A DNA stretch of 64,000 nucleotides, taken from positions 38,879 to 102,878 of the forward strand of contig NZ_JALKAQ010000012.1 in NCBI RefSeq assembly GCF_023016065.1, read 5' to 3'. Both the position numbers and the translations under genes were made by a program. Under the pieces are notes generated by a model. The model ran no database searches and had not been told where the DNA came from. It saw nothing but the letters and a program-made list of their open reading frames with translations. Shown here one piece after another: positions 51,393 through 62,177 of the stretch (the stretch's first letter is position 1; every line of letters begins with the position of its first letter). This stretch comes from Marinobacter sp. S0848L (GTDB lineage Bacteria; Pseudomonadota; Gammaproteobacteria; Pseudomonadales; Oleiphilaceae).

Positions 51393-51407
51393 GGCGTTAC
51401 GCCTTAC
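51389..51407. repeat. Perfect palindrome spanning both stop codons of nadE and bamD
   Basis: GTAAGGCG (51389-51396), three bases, and CGCCTTAC (51400-51407). It contains the TAA of nadE and, on the other strand, the TAA of bamD. There is no T run, so it could block read-through only weakly or protect 3' ends. Confidence 0.5.
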
Positions 51408-52237
51408 TCGTCGCCCAAAAGTCCGAAGGTTACAACATTCAGAAGCGAGCGGTTTTGCCGCTCGAACTGGTTGGCCTGAAACTCGCCGTTGCTGTTGAAG
51501 GCTTCGCTGTCCGGGAAGTTTTCACGCAGGGTGGCGATGGCATCGTCGGCACCTTTGTTCAGATCCATAAACAGGAAGGTGTCAGCCAGAATGATCAGCG
51601 CATCTTCAACGGCCGGCGACGACGGGTAGTTTTCGACAACGTAGCGCGCGCGGTTGTTGGCCGCTACATAGGCTTCCCGCTTGATGTAGTAGCGAGCCGC
51701 GTGAATTTCCAGTTCAGCCATGCGGTTACGAATCGAGATCATGCGCTGACGGGCATCGGGCGCGTACTCGCTGTCAGGGAAACGGCTCAGCAGTTGTGAG
51801 AAATCACGGAACGCCTGAAGTTGTTCGCCCGGATTACGTGCGGACGCATCAATCGGGAAGTAGCGGGCGGCTAAGCCTAAATCCAGATTGTAGGAAGCCA
51901 GACCGCGCATATAAAGGGCGTAATCCAGCAGCTCACTCTGTGGATTCAGGCGCATAAAACGGTCTGCCGCGGCGCGGGCGCCTTCCAGATCAAGATTTTG
52001 GTAGCGGGCGTAAATCAGGTCCAGCTGCGCCTGCTCGGCATAGCGACCGAATGGATAGTAAGTTTCAAGGGCATCCAGATTTTGCTCGGCTTCATTGAAG
52101 TTGCCGGCATTCATGGCCTTACGCGCGTTCTCGTAGTAGGTTTGTTCCGGTAGCACTTCCACGTCTTTATTGGAGGCGCAGCCGGCAGCCAGCGCGATGA
52201 TGGTGGAAAGTAGCAGTAAACGGACAACTGATCTCAT
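51404..52237 (-). CDS. bamD: Outer membrane assembly lipoprotein BamD
   Basis: 277 residues from the ATG at 52237; the longer frame adds 15 residues that spoil the signal. The lipoprotein signal ends at ALAAGC (Cys near residue 20). TPR-like helices follow: YYENARKAMNAGNFNEAEQNL and PFGRYAEQAQLDLIYARY. It is part of the BAM complex that inserts beta-barrel proteins in the outer membrane. Adjacent rluD on the other strand is the usual gammaproteobacterial order. Confidence 0.96.
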   Translation of the reverse strand: MRSVVRLLLLSTIIALAAGCASNKDVEVLPEQTYYENARKAMNAGNFNEAEQNLDALETYYPFGRYAEQAQLDLIYARYQNLDLEGARAAADRFMRLNPQSELLDYALYMRGLASYNLDLGLAARYFPIDASARNPGEQLQAFRDFSQLLSRFPDSEYAPDARQRMISIRNRMAELEIHAARYYIKREAYVAANNRARYVVENYPSSPAVEDALIILADTFLFMDLNKGADDAIATLRENFPDSEAFNSNGEFQANQFERQNRSLLNVVTFGLLGDE

Positions 52238-52408
52238 GCCGGAATCCCGTATAATGGTCAGACTTATGATTGGATTGGCCATTGTAACGGGGAAGGCTGC
52301 CCATGTGCAGTGCTAACGCAAGTATCTCCGGCTAATCTGACTGAAACGTAACATCGGTACCAAGCCGGTGTCCTCACATTTGAAAGCATAGTGGCGAAGC
52401 GAGGCTTG

Positions 52409-53386
52409 ATGTCTTCCGAAAACAGAATCACCGGCCAGTTCAAAATTCCTCCGGGTTTGAGCGATAAACGACTCGATCAGGCGGCGGCCGAGTTGATGCC
52501 CGAGCATTCCCGCTCCCGTTTGCAGTCGTGGATTAAGAGCGGCGTACTGACGGTTAATGGCAAAACCTGCAAGCCCCGAGACAAAGTAATGCTCAACGAC
52601 CTGCTTGAGCTGGATGCCGAGCCGGAAGTAAAAGTGACCTGGGAAGCTGAGCCCATCACACTCGATATCGTATATGAAGACGAGCATTTGCTGGTTATCA
52701 ATAAACCGGCTGGCTTGGTGGTGCACCCGGCTGCAGGCCATGCCGATGGCACCCTGGTAAACGCATTGCTCAATTACGCACCGGAGGTGGAAAACCTGCC
52801 TCGCGCCGGTATTGTGCACCGACTGGATAAAGACACGTCGGGCATTATGGTGGTGGCCAGAAGTTTGATTGCCCACACCTCGCTGGTAAACCAGCTACAG
52901 GAACGCACCATGGGCCGGGAATACGAAGCCGTCGTGGTGGGTTCGTTGACCGGTGGCGCCACGGTAGATGCACCGATTGGCCGACACCCTCAGGATCGCA
53001 AGCGCATGGCAGTGGTGTCGTCTGGCAAGCCCGCGGTAACCCACTACCGTTTGATCGAACGTTTTGCCGCCCATACCCATGTGCGGTGCAAGCTCGAAAG
53101 TGGGCGGACGCACCAGATTCGTGTGCACATGACCCACGTTCGGCACCCGCTGGTGGGTGACCCGGTGTATGGAGGGCGTCTGCGTTTACCCAAGGGCACA
53201 ACGGAGGAGTTGCGAGCCGAGTTGGCCGCTTTCAATCGTCAAGCTTTGCATGCTCGCAAATTGACGCTGGAGCACCCGGAAACCGGTGAAACCATGAGCT
53301 GGGAAGTCGACTTGCCAGAAGATATGGTTCAGCTCATAGCCGCATTGCGCAAGCACGCCCGCGAGCTGGAAGAAAATGATTTCTGA
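52409..53386 (+). CDS. rluD: 23S rRNA pseudouridine synthase RluD
   Basis: 325 residues from the ATG at 52409 (GAGG upstream; a GTG at 52391 is possible). It modifies U1911, U1915 and U1917 in helix 69 of 23S rRNA in relatives. An S4-like domain occupies about residues 15-75 (KRLDQAAAELMPEHSRSRLQ). The catalytic Asp is in HRLDKDTSGIMVVA (about residue 140), and RTHQIRVHM follows. It is divergent from bamD and overlaps pgeF by 11 nt. Confidence 0.95.
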   Translation: MSSENRITGQFKIPPGLSDKRLDQAAAELMPEHSRSRLQSWIKSGVLTVNGKTCKPRDKVMLNDLLELDAEPEVKVTWEAEPITLDIVYEDEHLLVINKPAGLVVHPAAGHADGTLVNALLNYAPEVENLPRAGIVHRLDKDTSGIMVVARSLIAHTSLVNQLQERTMGREYEAVVVGSLTGGATVDAPIGRHPQDRKRMAVVSSGKPAVTHYRLIERFAAHTHVRCKLESGRTHQIRVHMTHVRHPLVGDPVYGGRLRLPKGTTEELRAELAAFNRQALHARKLTLEHPETGETMSWEVDLPEDMVQLIAALRKHARELEENDF

Positions 53387-54131
53387 AAGGGATCTTATTC
53401 GCCCGGACTTGCCCGTATCGAATCGTGTGCGGGCTCTCTGTACCACCCGAAAAGGTGGGGTGAGTCAGTCGCTCTGGCAATCGTTGAATCTGGGTGTGCA
53501 CGTGGGCGACAACCCGGTTGATGTGGAGCAAAATCGTCAACGCTTAGCCGCGTTTATGGGAATGGATTCCGGCCAATTGGGCTGGCTGAATCAGGTGCAC
53601 GGCACGCATGTGGTAGAGCTGACGCACGATAATCTGAACGACTGCTCCGATGCCGATGCCAGCTTCACTCGTGAACAAGGCGCGGTTTGCGCAATCCTGA
53701 CCGCGGACTGCCTGCCGGTGATTGTGGCGGACCGCGATGGCGAGGTGGTTGGTGCGGCTCATGCCGGTTGGCGGAGCCTGTGCGGCGGCGTGTTGGAAAA
53801 TCTGATTCGTGCCATGGCGGTGGATCCATCAAAGCTGATTGCGTGGTTCGGGCCCTCTATTGGTCCCGCAAACTTTGAAGTCGGCCCGGAGGTTCGAGCG
53901 GCTTTCGTCGCGCAGCAGGCTGAATCGGAGACGGCTTTCTCCGAATGCGGTGCCCGTCCCGGCCATTTTGTCGCAGACATATACGAGTTGGCCCGGTTGC
54001 GCCTGTCTCGAGCAGGGGTTTCCGATATCTCCGGGGGCGGACTGTGCACCGTGAACGACCCTGAACGATTTTATTCCTACCGCCGAGACGGCCAAACGGG
54101 TCGAATGGCTACCTTGATCTGGCTTGCCTGA
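53376..54131 (+). CDS. pgeF: PgeF/YfiH family multicopper-like purine nucleoside phosphorylase/peptidoglycan editing factor
   Basis: 251 residues. The family was first called laccase-like. Metal-site motifs are NQVHGTHVV, ADCLPV (about residues 109-114) and AAHAGWRSL. Members act on purine nucleosides, and in E. coli YfiH prevents L-Ser from entering peptidoglycan. It overlaps rluD, the standard bamD-rluD-pgeF-clpB neighbourhood. Family assignment is secure; which activity matters is not. Confidence 0.93.
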   Translation: MISERDLIRPDLPVSNRVRALCTTRKGGVSQSLWQSLNLGVHVGDNPVDVEQNRQRLAAFMGMDSGQLGWLNQVHGTHVVELTHDNLNDCSDADASFTREQGAVCAILTADCLPVIVADRDGEVVGAAHAGWRSLCGGVLENLIRAMAVDPSKLIAWFGPSIGPANFEVGPEVRAAFVAQQAESETAFSECGARPGHFVADIYELARLRLSRAGVSDISGGGLCTVNDPERFYSYRRDGQTGRMATLIWLA

Positions 54132-54168
54132 CGAGCGTCAATTTTCTGACATTATTTCAGTTTGCTTC

Positions 54169-54196
54169 CTTGAAGTCCCTTTTCTAGCCCCTACAT
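54169..54196 (+). promoter_or_regulatory. Heat-shock (sigma32-type) promoter of clpB
   Basis: CTTGAAG (54169-54175), a 12-bp spacer, and CCCCTACAT (54188-54196), close to the sigma32 consensus CTTGAAA / CCCCATnT. It lies about 95 bp before clpB. Confidence 0.75.
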
Positions 54197-54289
54197 TAGT
54201 TATCAAGACATCGCGAACGCCGTTCATGCCACGCGTCTAGCCAAGTGTGGAAATGTCGGCGCGCAAAAGCTATTCGGGGAAAAGACATT

Positions 54290-56866
54290 ATGAGAATTGA
54301 TAAGTTGACCAGCAAGTTGCAGAGCGCCCTCGCGGATGCTCAGTCGATTGCGGTTGGGAAAGATCACAACTTTATTGAGCCGGTGCATTTGATGCAGGCT
54401 TTGCTGGACCAGCATGGTGGTTCAGTCAAACCGTTGTTGCAGCAAATCGGTGTTGAACCTAATCGGGTTCGACAGGCGGTTGCGAATGAAATTGGAACCC
54501 TGCCGGAAGTGCAAGGTAATGCCGGGGACGTGTCCATGTCGAACGACATGGGGCGGCTGTTCAATATATCCGACAAATTGGCCCAGAAGCGTGGCGACCA
54601 GTTTATTTCCAGCGAACTGATCTTGCTGGCGGCCGTTGAAGACCGTGGCTCGCTAGGCCGTATTCTGCGTGAGCATGGTGTGGATAAGGCGGCTTTGGAA
54701 AAGGCCATTGATGAGGTGAGAGGTGGTGAAGCTGTGAATGATCCCGGAGCGGAAGAAAACCGACAGGCGTTATCGAAGTACACCATTGATCTCACCGAGC
54801 AGGCCGTTGCCGGCAAACTGGACCCGGTAATCGGTCGGGACGACGAGATTCGCCGCACCATTCAGGTGTTGCAGCGCCGCCGTAAGAATAACCCGGTGCT
54901 CATCGGTGAGCCGGGGGTTGGTAAAACCGCTATTGTTGAAGGCTTGGCGCAGCGCATTGTGAATGGCGAAGTGCCGGACAGTCTGAAAGAGAAGAAAGTG
55001 TTGTCGCTGGATATGGGGGCCCTGATCGCCGGAGCCAAGTTTCGCGGAGAATTTGAAGAACGTCTGAAAGCGGTTCTGAACGAATTGTCGAAACAGGAAG
55101 GTCAGATCATTCTGTTCATCGACGAGCTTCATACCATGGTCGGTGCCGGTAAGGCAGAAGGCTCGATGGATGCGGGCAATATGCTCAAGCCAGCGCTGGC
55201 GCGAGGTGAGCTGCATTGCGTGGGCGCCACCACTCTGAACGAATATCGGGAGAATATCGAGAAAGACGCGGCCCTGGAGCGCCGATTCCAGAAGGTGCTG
55301 GTTAGTGAGCCGACCGAAGAAGACAGTATTGCCATTCTGCGTGGTCTCAAAGAGCGTTACGAGGTGCACCATGGGGTGGAAGTGACAGACAGCGCCATCA
55401 TTGCTGCGGCCAAACTATCCCATCGGTACATCACCGACCGCCAATTGCCGGATAAGGCGATTGATTTGGTGGACGAAGCGGCCAGTCAGATCCGCATGGA
55501 AATGGATTCCAAGCCGGAAGCGCTGGATCGTCTCGAGCGGCGCCTGATCCAGCTCAAGATTGAGCGGGAAGCGCTGAAGAAAGAAACCGATGCGGCATCT
55601 AAAAAGCGTTTGGAAGAGTTGTCGTCTGTGATTGGTGATGTCGAGCGTGAGTACGCCGATCTGGAAGAAGTCTGGAACACGGAAAAGGCTGCTCTGCACG
55701 GTTCCCAGAAAATCAAAAGCGAGCTGGAGCAGACTCGAATCGATCTGGAAAACGCCCGTCGCAGCGGCGACCTTGGCAAAATGTCGGAATTGCAATACGG
55801 CAAGATTCCGGAGCTTGAACGGCAATTGGATATGGCCAGTCAGGCTGAAATGATGGAGATGACGCTGCTACGCAATCGCGTCACAGAGGAAGAAATTGCC
55901 GAGATTGTTTCCAAGTGGACCGGTATTCCTGTCTCCAAGATGATGGAAGGCGAGCGCGATAAGTTGATGCGCATGGAAGAGGCGTTGCATGGTCGGGTGA
56001 TTGGTCAGGACGAAGCGGTGGAGGCGGTTTCTAACGCCGTACGCCGTTCTCGCGCTGGCTTGTCGGATCCCAACCGCCCCAACGGTTCCTTCTTGTTCCT
56101 TGGGCCGACCGGTGTTGGTAAAACCGAGCTGTGTAAGGCTCTGGCGGCGTTCTTGTTCGATACCGAAGATGCCATGGTGCGTATTGATATGTCCGAGTTC
56201 ATGGAGAAGCATGCCGTGGCTCGCTTGATTGGTGCGCCCCCGGGCTACGTTGGCTACGAGGAGGGCGGATATCTGACCGAAGCGGTTCGTCGCCGGCCAT
56301 ACTCCGTACTCTTGCTGGATGAAGTGGAGAAGGCGCACCCGGATGTCTTCAATATTCTGTTGCAGGTGCTGGATGATGGTCGTTTGACCGACAGCCAGGG
56401 CCGCACGGTGGATTTCCGTAATACAGTGGTGGTGATGACCTCGAACCTAGGGTCGCACATCATTCAGGAAAAAGCCGGTGAAGAGAATTACGAGGCAATG
56501 AAATCCGCCGTTATGGAGGTTGTAGGCACCCATTTCCGTCCGGAATTTATCAACCGTGTGGACGACGTTGTGGTGTTCCATCCGCTGGCCGAGAGTCAGA
56601 TCCAGGGTATCGCGAGCATCCAGATAGAGAATCTGGCAAAACGCCTGAAAGATCAGGATATGAATCTGGAGTTGGGCGAAGACGCTCTGCATTTGCTGGC
56701 CGAGGTGGGTTACGACCCGGTGTATGGTGCACGTCCGTTGAAGCGAGCAATTCAGCGTTTGATCGAAAACCCGTTGGCGCAGAAGCTTTTGCAAGGCGAG
56801 TTTGTGTCTGGCGACACCGTCCAAGCCATGGTGGATGGAAGCGAGCTGACGTTTACGAAAGCATAA
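54290..56866 (+). CDS. clpB: ATP-dependent disaggregase ClpB
   Basis: 858 residues from the ATG at 54290 (GGGGA upstream), as in E. coli. With DnaK it rescues aggregated proteins. Layout: N-domain (about 1-145), first AAA+ domain with [10 protein letters not shown] (about 206), coiled-coil middle domain (about 410-530), second AAA+ domain with [10 protein letters not shown] (about 605), then a short C-terminal domain. No ClpP-binding tripeptide loop is expected in ClpB, and none was noticed. Heat-shock control is likely from the promoter. Confidence 0.97.
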   Translation: MRIDKLTSKLQSALADAQSIAVGKDHNFIEPVHLMQALLDQHGGSVKPLLQQIGVEPNRVRQAVANEIGTLPEVQGNAGDVSMSNDMGRLFNISDKLAQKRGDQFISSELILLAAVEDRGSLGRILREHGVDKAALEKAIDEVRGGEAVNDPGAEENRQALSKYTIDLTEQAVAGKLDPVIGRDDEIRRTIQVLQRRRKNNPVLIGEPGVGKTAIVEGLAQRIVNGEVPDSLKEKKVLSLDMGALIAGAKFRGEFEERLKAVLNELSKQEGQIILFIDELHTMVGAGKAEGSMDAGNMLKPALARGELHCVGATTLNEYRENIEKDAALERRFQKVLVSEPTEEDSIAILRGLKERYEVHHGVEVTDSAIIAAAKLSHRYITDRQLPDKAIDLVDEAASQIRMEMDSKPEALDRLERRLIQLKIEREALKKETDAASKKRLEELSSVIGDVEREYADLEEVWNTEKAALHGSQKIKSELEQTRIDLENARRSGDLGKMSELQYGKIPELERQLDMASQAEMMEMTLLRNRVTEEEIAEIVSKWTGIPVSKMMEGERDKLMRMEEALHGRVIGQDEAVEAVSNAVRRSRAGLSDPNRPNGSFLFLGPTGVGKTELCKALAAFLFDTEDAMVRIDMSEFMEKHAVARLIGAPPGYVGYEEGGYLTEAVRRRPYSVLLLDEVEKAHPDVFNILLQVLDDGRLTDSQGRTVDFRNTVVVMTSNLGSHIIQEKAGEENYEAMKSAVMEVVGTHFRPEFINRVDDVVVFHPLAESQIQGIASIQIENLAKRLKDQDMNLELGEDALHLLAEVGYDPVYGARPLKRAIQRLIENPLAQKLLQGEFVSGDTVQAMVDGSELTFTKA

Positions 56867-56891
56867 GTGCTTCGCCAAAGTTCGGCGTCAT

Positions 56892-56927
56892 AAAAAAGCC
56901 AGAGGGTGTGAGCCCTCTGGTTTTTTT
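56892..56927. terminator. Terminator between clpB and the DUF4124 gene
   Basis: A6G, CCAGAGGG (56899-56906), loop tgtgag, CCCTCTGG (56913-56920), T7. The flanking A and T runs allow action from both sides. Confidence 0.92.
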
Positions 56928-56939
56928 GTTTTGGTACCG

Positions 56940-57416
56940 TTACCGGTCGGTGTTGTTATCCGAGGCCGGGCCGCAGTTCTCTTCTGCAAACGCTTCAAAT
57001 TTCTCTCGTTGTACGTCGATTTCTTCCGGGCTCAGGTAACGTTGTTCGCCATTCTCTTCAACCCGAATACGCGCGTTGCTACTGATCACCTTCAGGTTGG
57101 CTTTGGCGGTTTTGCAGTTGGCCTCACGCTGCTTGCGTTTGGCTTCTTCAACCGCAGATTCTTTTTTGCGTTCCGCGGTTGCTTGCTGCTGCTCTTCAAG
57201 CTGGCTCAGGCGTTCTTGCGGAGACGCTCGGTTCGAACTGGCGTTTCGGCTGGTGCCCGAACGAACGTTCACTTGCTCGGCTGCCTTGCCGGTGGGTTGC
57301 CGGTCGCCAAAATGGGTTACGCCGTTGTCGTCTGTCCATTTGTATACTGAACTATCAGCGGCCAGGCCGGGAGTCGCGGCCATCAGAATAGAAAACATCA
57401 GTATCTTTCGGTTCAT
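56940..57416 (-). CDS. DUF4124 periplasmic protein
   Basis: 158 residues from the ATG at 57416. A signal peptide (MNRKILMFSILMAATPGLAA) is followed by the short DUF4124 domain with VYKWTDDNGVTHFGDRQP (about residues 24-41). A highly charged coiled-coil region (LSQLEEQQQATAERKKE) comes next, and a C-terminal region with two cysteines (ANCK and ENCG). The family is of unknown function and common in marine gammaproteobacteria. It is a single gene, convergent with clpB and divergent from ilvI. Confidence 0.85.
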   Translation of the reverse strand: MNRKILMFSILMAATPGLAADSSVYKWTDDNGVTHFGDRQPTGKAAEQVNVRSGTSRNASSNRASPQERLSQLEEQQQATAERKKESAVEEAKRKQREANCKTAKANLKVISSNARIRVEENGEQRYLSPEEIDVQREKFEAFAEENCGPASDNNTDR

Positions 57417-57563
57417 GTCGTTGCCCGTTGTTCGTTTATCGCCTGTAAATAGTGCCACCAGAGCGAGGATTTTTCTTTCGTCTGGTTCAAAACTCTAGCA
57501 TGGTTATTTTCGCAGTATGGCAGAGAAGCGCATAAAATGGTGCCAATTAAGCCACAACGGCTA

Positions 57564-57591
57564 TTGACAGCGAGTTTCCCGCTGTCAGAAT
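57564..57591 (+). promoter_or_regulatory. Probable ilvIH(C) promoter with internal inverted repeat
   Basis: TTGACA (57564-57569), a 16-bp spacer, and CAGAAT (57586-57591). A perfect inverted repeat TGACAGCG-agtttcc-CGCTGTCA (57565-57587) fills the -35 and spacer, a position expected of an operator. The bound factor is unknown. It lies about 295 bp before ilvI. Confidence 0.6.
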
Positions 57592-57885
57592 TACCGACTG
57601 CCTGAAGATAGGGGTAAATACGGCTCGGCAATCCCGAATAAGTATCCCCCGTTAATCACCACACCGAGTGCGCCATTACTAGGCGGGCGATGGTTGTTGC
57701 TAATCTGCAACCCGTTGCTGGCCGTTCTCCGCAACCCTCAGGAGTGCGGCTGGCCAAGAGACAACCTCTAAAGAATTGGTGTGGAGGAGTACGCCGGTAC
57801 GGCTTTCACAAGAAGCTGGTAAACCGTGGATCCAGGCAACCGGGGCGAATCCCGGCTCATTCACTTGTATAAGAGGGTAGAAAAC
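57592..57885 (+). promoter_or_regulatory. Long structured leader of ilvI, possible attenuator
   Basis: The stretch between the putative promoter and ilvI contains alternating GTTGC (57696-57700, 57714-57718) and GCAAC (57707-57711, 57731-57735) segments that can pair in mutually exclusive ways. It also has a two-part hairpin TGGCC/GGCCA plus CCGCA/TGCGG (57719-57756) and a CCGGG/CCCGG hairpin (57840-57855). A 60-codon frame (57690-57872), beginning Met-Val-Val-Ala, ends 13 bp before ilvI. No U-run terminator was seen, so control, if any, may act on translation. No database comparison was possible. Confidence 0.5.
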
Positions 57886-59604
57886 GTGGAGTTATTGTCT
57901 GGTGCCGATATGTTGATCCGGTCCCTTCAAGATGAAGGTATCGAACACGTATACGGCTATCCGGGTGGCGCAGCCCTTCATATTTATGATGCGCTGTTCA
58001 GGCAGGATAAAGTCAAACACATTCTGGTTCGACATGAGCAGGCGGCGGTCCATATGGCTGACGGCTATGCCCGTGCAACCGGAAAACCAGGTACCGTACT
58101 GGTGACCTCTGGCCCTGGCGCTACCAATACGATTACTGGCATTGCCACCGCTTTTATGGATTCCATTCCTATGGTGGTTCTCTGTGGCCAGGTTGCATCC
58201 ACCTTGATTGGTGAGGATGCGTTCCAGGAAACCGACATGATCGGTGTGTCTCGCCCTGTGGTTAAACACAACCTCAGCGTCCGGCATCCGGAGGAAATCC
58301 CGGAAATTATCCGCAAGGCCTATTACATTGCCTCAACTGGCCGTCCCGGCCCGGTTGTTGTCGATATTCCCAAGGATATGACCGCGCCCAACGAGCGTTT
58401 CGAATATTCTTATCCGAAAAAGGTCAAACTGCGCTCGTACAACCCGGCCGTTCGTGGCCACGCCGGGCAAATCAAGAAAGCCGTCGATATGCTGATGGCC
58501 GCCAAGCGCCCGGTGATCTATGCCGGTGGCGGTGTCATTCTTGGTAAAGCATCCGACCAGTTAACCGAACTGACCCGAAAGCTTGGCTTCCCGATTACCA
58601 ACACACTGATGGGCATTGGCTGTTACCCGGCAACCGACAAGCAGCACTTGGGCTGGCTGGGTATGCACGGTACCTACGAAGCCAACATGGCCATGCACCA
58701 CTCCGACCTGATCCTGTGCGTAGGCGCCCGTTTTGATGACCGGGTAACCAACGCCACAGAGAAGTTCTGTCCGGGTGCTCGAATTATCCACATTGATATT
58801 GATCCGGCATCGATTTCCAAAACCATCGATGTTGATGTGCCGATCGTTGGGCCAGTGGATGCCGTGCTGAAGGAGATGCTGTCTTTGGTGAAAGAATCCA
58901 AAGAAAAGCCGGAAGCCGATGCACTGGCAGCCTGGTGGAAGCAAATCGACGAATGGCGCGCGTTTCACGGTATGCGTTACGAAACCAGTCCGGATGTCAT
59001 CAAACCGCAAGAAGTGGTTGAGATGCTCTGGAAGCTCACCAATGGTGATGCGTTCGTGACCACCGATGTTGGCCAGCACCAGATGTTTACCGCGCAGTAC
59101 TACAAGTTCGACAAGCCAAACCGCTGGATTAACTCGGGTGGTCTGGGCACGATGGGCTTCGGTTTGCCAGCGGCTATGGGGATCAAACTGACTCACCCGG
59201 ATGACGAAGTCTTGTGCTTCACCGGCGAAGGCAGTATCCAGATGAACATCCAGGAGCTGTCGACCTGTAAACAGTACGATCTTCCGGTCAAGATTATTAA
59301 CCTGAACAACCAGGCCTTGGGCATGGTGAAACAGTGGCAGGACATGAACTACGAGTCTCGCCATTCGCAGTCCTACATGGAATCACTGCCGGACTTCATC
59401 AAGCTGGCGGAAGCCTATGGTCATGTGGGCGTGCGCATTGATCGCAAAGAAGATCTTGAGCCCAAGCTGAAAGAAGTTCTGGCGATGAAAGACAAGCTGG
59501 TGTTCGTAGACATTTATGTTGACCGTTTTGAGCATGTGTACCCGATGCAAGTTGCCCGTGGTTCGATGAAAGACATGTGGCTCAGCAAGACGGAGAGGGT
59601 GTGA
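57886..59604 (+). CDS. ilvI: Acetolactate synthase large subunit
   Basis: 572 residues starting at GTG (57886), with AAGAGG about nine bases upstream; the frame extends further without support. It is a ThDP enzyme that makes acetolactate or acetohydroxybutyrate, the first common step to valine, leucine and isoleucine. The N-terminal glutamate region is [15 protein letters not shown], followed by [20 protein letters not shown]. The ThDP/Mg motif is [12 protein letters not shown] to [13 protein letters not shown]. ilvH follows after 2 bp. Confidence 0.96.
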   Translation: MELLSGADMLIRSLQDEGIEHVYGYPGGAALHIYDALFRQDKVKHILVRHEQAAVHMADGYARATGKPGTVLVTSGPGATNTITGIATAFMDSIPMVVLCGQVASTLIGEDAFQETDMIGVSRPVVKHNLSVRHPEEIPEIIRKAYYIASTGRPGPVVVDIPKDMTAPNERFEYSYPKKVKLRSYNPAVRGHAGQIKKAVDMLMAAKRPVIYAGGGVILGKASDQLTELTRKLGFPITNTLMGIGCYPATDKQHLGWLGMHGTYEANMAMHHSDLILCVGARFDDRVTNATEKFCPGARIIHIDIDPASISKTIDVDVPIVGPVDAVLKEMLSLVKESKEKPEADALAAWWKQIDEWRAFHGMRYETSPDVIKPQEVVEMLWKLTNGDAFVTTDVGQHQMFTAQYYKFDKPNRWINSGGLGTMGFGLPAAMGIKLTHPDDEVLCFTGEGSIQMNIQELSTCKQYDLPVKIINLNNQALGMVKQWQDMNYESRHSQSYMESLPDFIKLAEAYGHVGVRIDRKEDLEPKLKEVLAMKDKLVFVDIYVDRFEHVYPMQVARGSMKDMWLSKTERV

Positions 59605-59606
59605 TC

Positions 59607-60098
59607 ATGCGTCGAATCATTTCTGTATTGCTGGAAAACGAACCGGGCGCACTGTCCCGGGTGGTTGGTCTGTTTTCTCAGCGCAACTACAACATCGAGA
59701 CGCTCACGGTCGCGCCGACTGAAGATCCGACTCTGTCACGCCTGACCGTCACGACGTCCGGTTCCGACAAGGTTATCGAGCAAATCACCAAACAGCTGAA
59801 CAAGCTGATTGAAGTGGTTAAGCTGGTGGACCTTACGGAAGGTGCCCACATCGAGCGGGAAATGATGTTGGTAAAACTGAAAGCGACAGGCTCTCAGCGT
59901 GCCGAGATCAAGCGCACGGTGGATATCTTTCGTGGCCAGATTGTTGATGTCACCAGCTCGGTTTATACCGTTCAGCTGGCGGGTGATAGCAGTAAGCTCG
60001 ACGGCTTCATACAGGCAGTTGGCACCTCTGGAATCCTGGAAGTGGTGCGTACCGGTGTATCCGGTATCGCGCGAGGCGAAAAGGTGCTCAGCCTCTGA
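59607..60098 (+). CDS. ilvH: Acetolactate synthase small regulatory subunit
   Basis: 163 residues from the ATG at 59607 (GAGAGGG upstream), the E. coli IlvH length. The N-terminal ACT domain shows ISVLLENEPGALSRVVGLFSQR and gives valine feedback control. The C-terminal domain begins near EREMMLVKLKATGSQRAEI. It starts 2 bp after ilvI. Confidence 0.97.
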   Translation: MRRIISVLLENEPGALSRVVGLFSQRNYNIETLTVAPTEDPTLSRLTVTTSGSDKVIEQITKQLNKLIEVVKLVDLTEGAHIEREMMLVKLKATGSQRAEIKRTVDIFRGQIVDVTSSVYTVQLAGDSSKLDGFIQAVGTSGILEVVRTGVSGIARGEKVLSL

Positions 60099-60153
60099 TA
60101 GGCTGGTAGACGAATCGAATACCATGGCCGTTCGCGGCCAATACTTATAATAG

Positions 60154-61182
<1,029 letters not shown>

Positions 61183-61205
61183 TCCGGAATTTCCGGTACG
61201 GTTTG

Positions 61206-61233
61206 AAAGCGCGGCCCTAGTGGCCGCGTTTTT
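61206..61233 (+). terminator. Rho-independent terminator after ilvC
   Basis: CGCGGCC (61210-61216), a 5-nt loop, GGCCGCG (61222-61228), and T5. Confidence 0.9.
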
Positions 61234-61272
61234 CGTATATACTCCGCACAAATGCTTTCCGGAGTTGAAGGA

Positions 61273-62085
61273 ATGACAGAACAGAATACATCGACAAACA
61301 AGACCGACCCCCATCTGGCTGCTGAAGCAGAAATCGAAGCGGGGGAGGTGGTGGAAGAAGAAGTGGTTGAGGGCGCAAAGGTCCGGCGTAAAGGTATATT
61401 TTTACTACCCAACGCCCTGACGACGGCATCGCTGTTTTCGGGCTTTTATGCCATCGTTTCTGCCTCGAACGGCGTGTTCGATAATGCCGCTATCGCGATA
61501 TTCGTTTCCATGATTCTTGACGGTCTTGACGGTCGGGTCGCGCGGATGACCAATACCCAGAGCAAATTTGGCGAAGAATACGACAGCTTGGCCGATATGG
61601 TTGCTTTCGGTGTGGCGCCGGGGTTGGTGGCGTTTTTCTGGTTGCTCAATGGCATGGGCAAGTTAGGTTGGGCTGTCACCTTCATCTATGTGGCTGGCGC
61701 GGCGCTGCGACTCGCGCGATTCAATACCCAGATTGGCTCTGTCGACAAGAAGTACTTTGTGGGGTTGGCTAGCCCGGCGGCCGCGGCCTGTGTTGCAGGG
61801 TTGGTCTGGAGCTTTCACGCCTTTGAGCCGGCCGCCTGGCTAACGGCGCTCACCATGATCGTTGTGGGTGGGACTGGTGTGTTAATGGTCAGCAATATTC
61901 TGTACCGCAGCTTTAAAGATCTGGATTTGCGGGGCAGGGTGCCTTTTGCTGCGATCCTCTTGGTCGTGCTCATCTTCGTGGTGATTGCGCTGGATCCGGC
62001 GACTGTGTTGTTCTCCGCATTTTTGATCTACGCGGCCTCTGGCCCAGTAAGAGCGTTGTTCCGCCGCAAAGGCAAGCGCGCTTAA
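61273..62085 (+). CDS. pssA: CDP-diacylglycerol-serine O-phosphatidyltransferase
   Basis: 270 residues from the ATG at 61273, with GGAG eight bases upstream; an ATG at 61252 lacks one. It makes phosphatidylserine, the precursor of phosphatidylethanolamine, in the inner membrane. The CDP-alcohol phosphotransferase motif is complete (DGLDGRVAR then GEEYDSLAD). About seven membrane helices are present. An acidic N-terminal tail of about 40 residues (GEVVEEEVVEG) precedes the first helix. This is the membrane-bound type II PssA, unlike E. coli PssA. Confidence 0.94.
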   Translation: MTEQNTSTNKTDPHLAAEAEIEAGEVVEEEVVEGAKVRRKGIFLLPNALTTASLFSGFYAIVSASNGVFDNAAIAIFVSMILDGLDGRVARMTNTQSKFGEEYDSLADMVAFGVAPGLVAFFWLLNGMGKLGWAVTFIYVAGAALRLARFNTQIGSVDKKYFVGLASPAAAACVAGLVWSFHAFEPAAWLTALTMIVVGGTGVLMVSNILYRSFKDLDLRGRVPFAAILLVVLIFVVIALDPATVLFSAFLIYAASGPVRALFRRKGKRA

Positions 62086-62095
62086 TTGAGCAATC

Positions 62096-62130
62096 ATTCC
62101 CGCCCATTGTTATTGGGCGGGAATTTCTCC
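62096..62130 (+). terminator. Probable terminator after pssA
   Basis: ATTCCCGCCCA (62096-62106) and TGGGCGGGAAT (62114-62124) form a perfect 11-bp stem with a 7-nt loop, followed by only a short T-rich tail. Confidence 0.65.
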
Positions 62131-62177
62131 GGAAAAGTGTGGTCTACTGATAGAACCACGACATCTGGAGCCTGCTA

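Noticed and set aside
57815..57860. A tRNA-like T-arm (CCGGGGCGAATCCCGG)
   Set aside because: No matching acceptor, D or anticodon arms could be built around it.
57690..57872. A 60-codon frame before ilvI as an ordinary gene
   Set aside because: It overlaps RNA structures, has only a weak ribosome site and an unremarkable basic composition. It is kept only as part of the leader.
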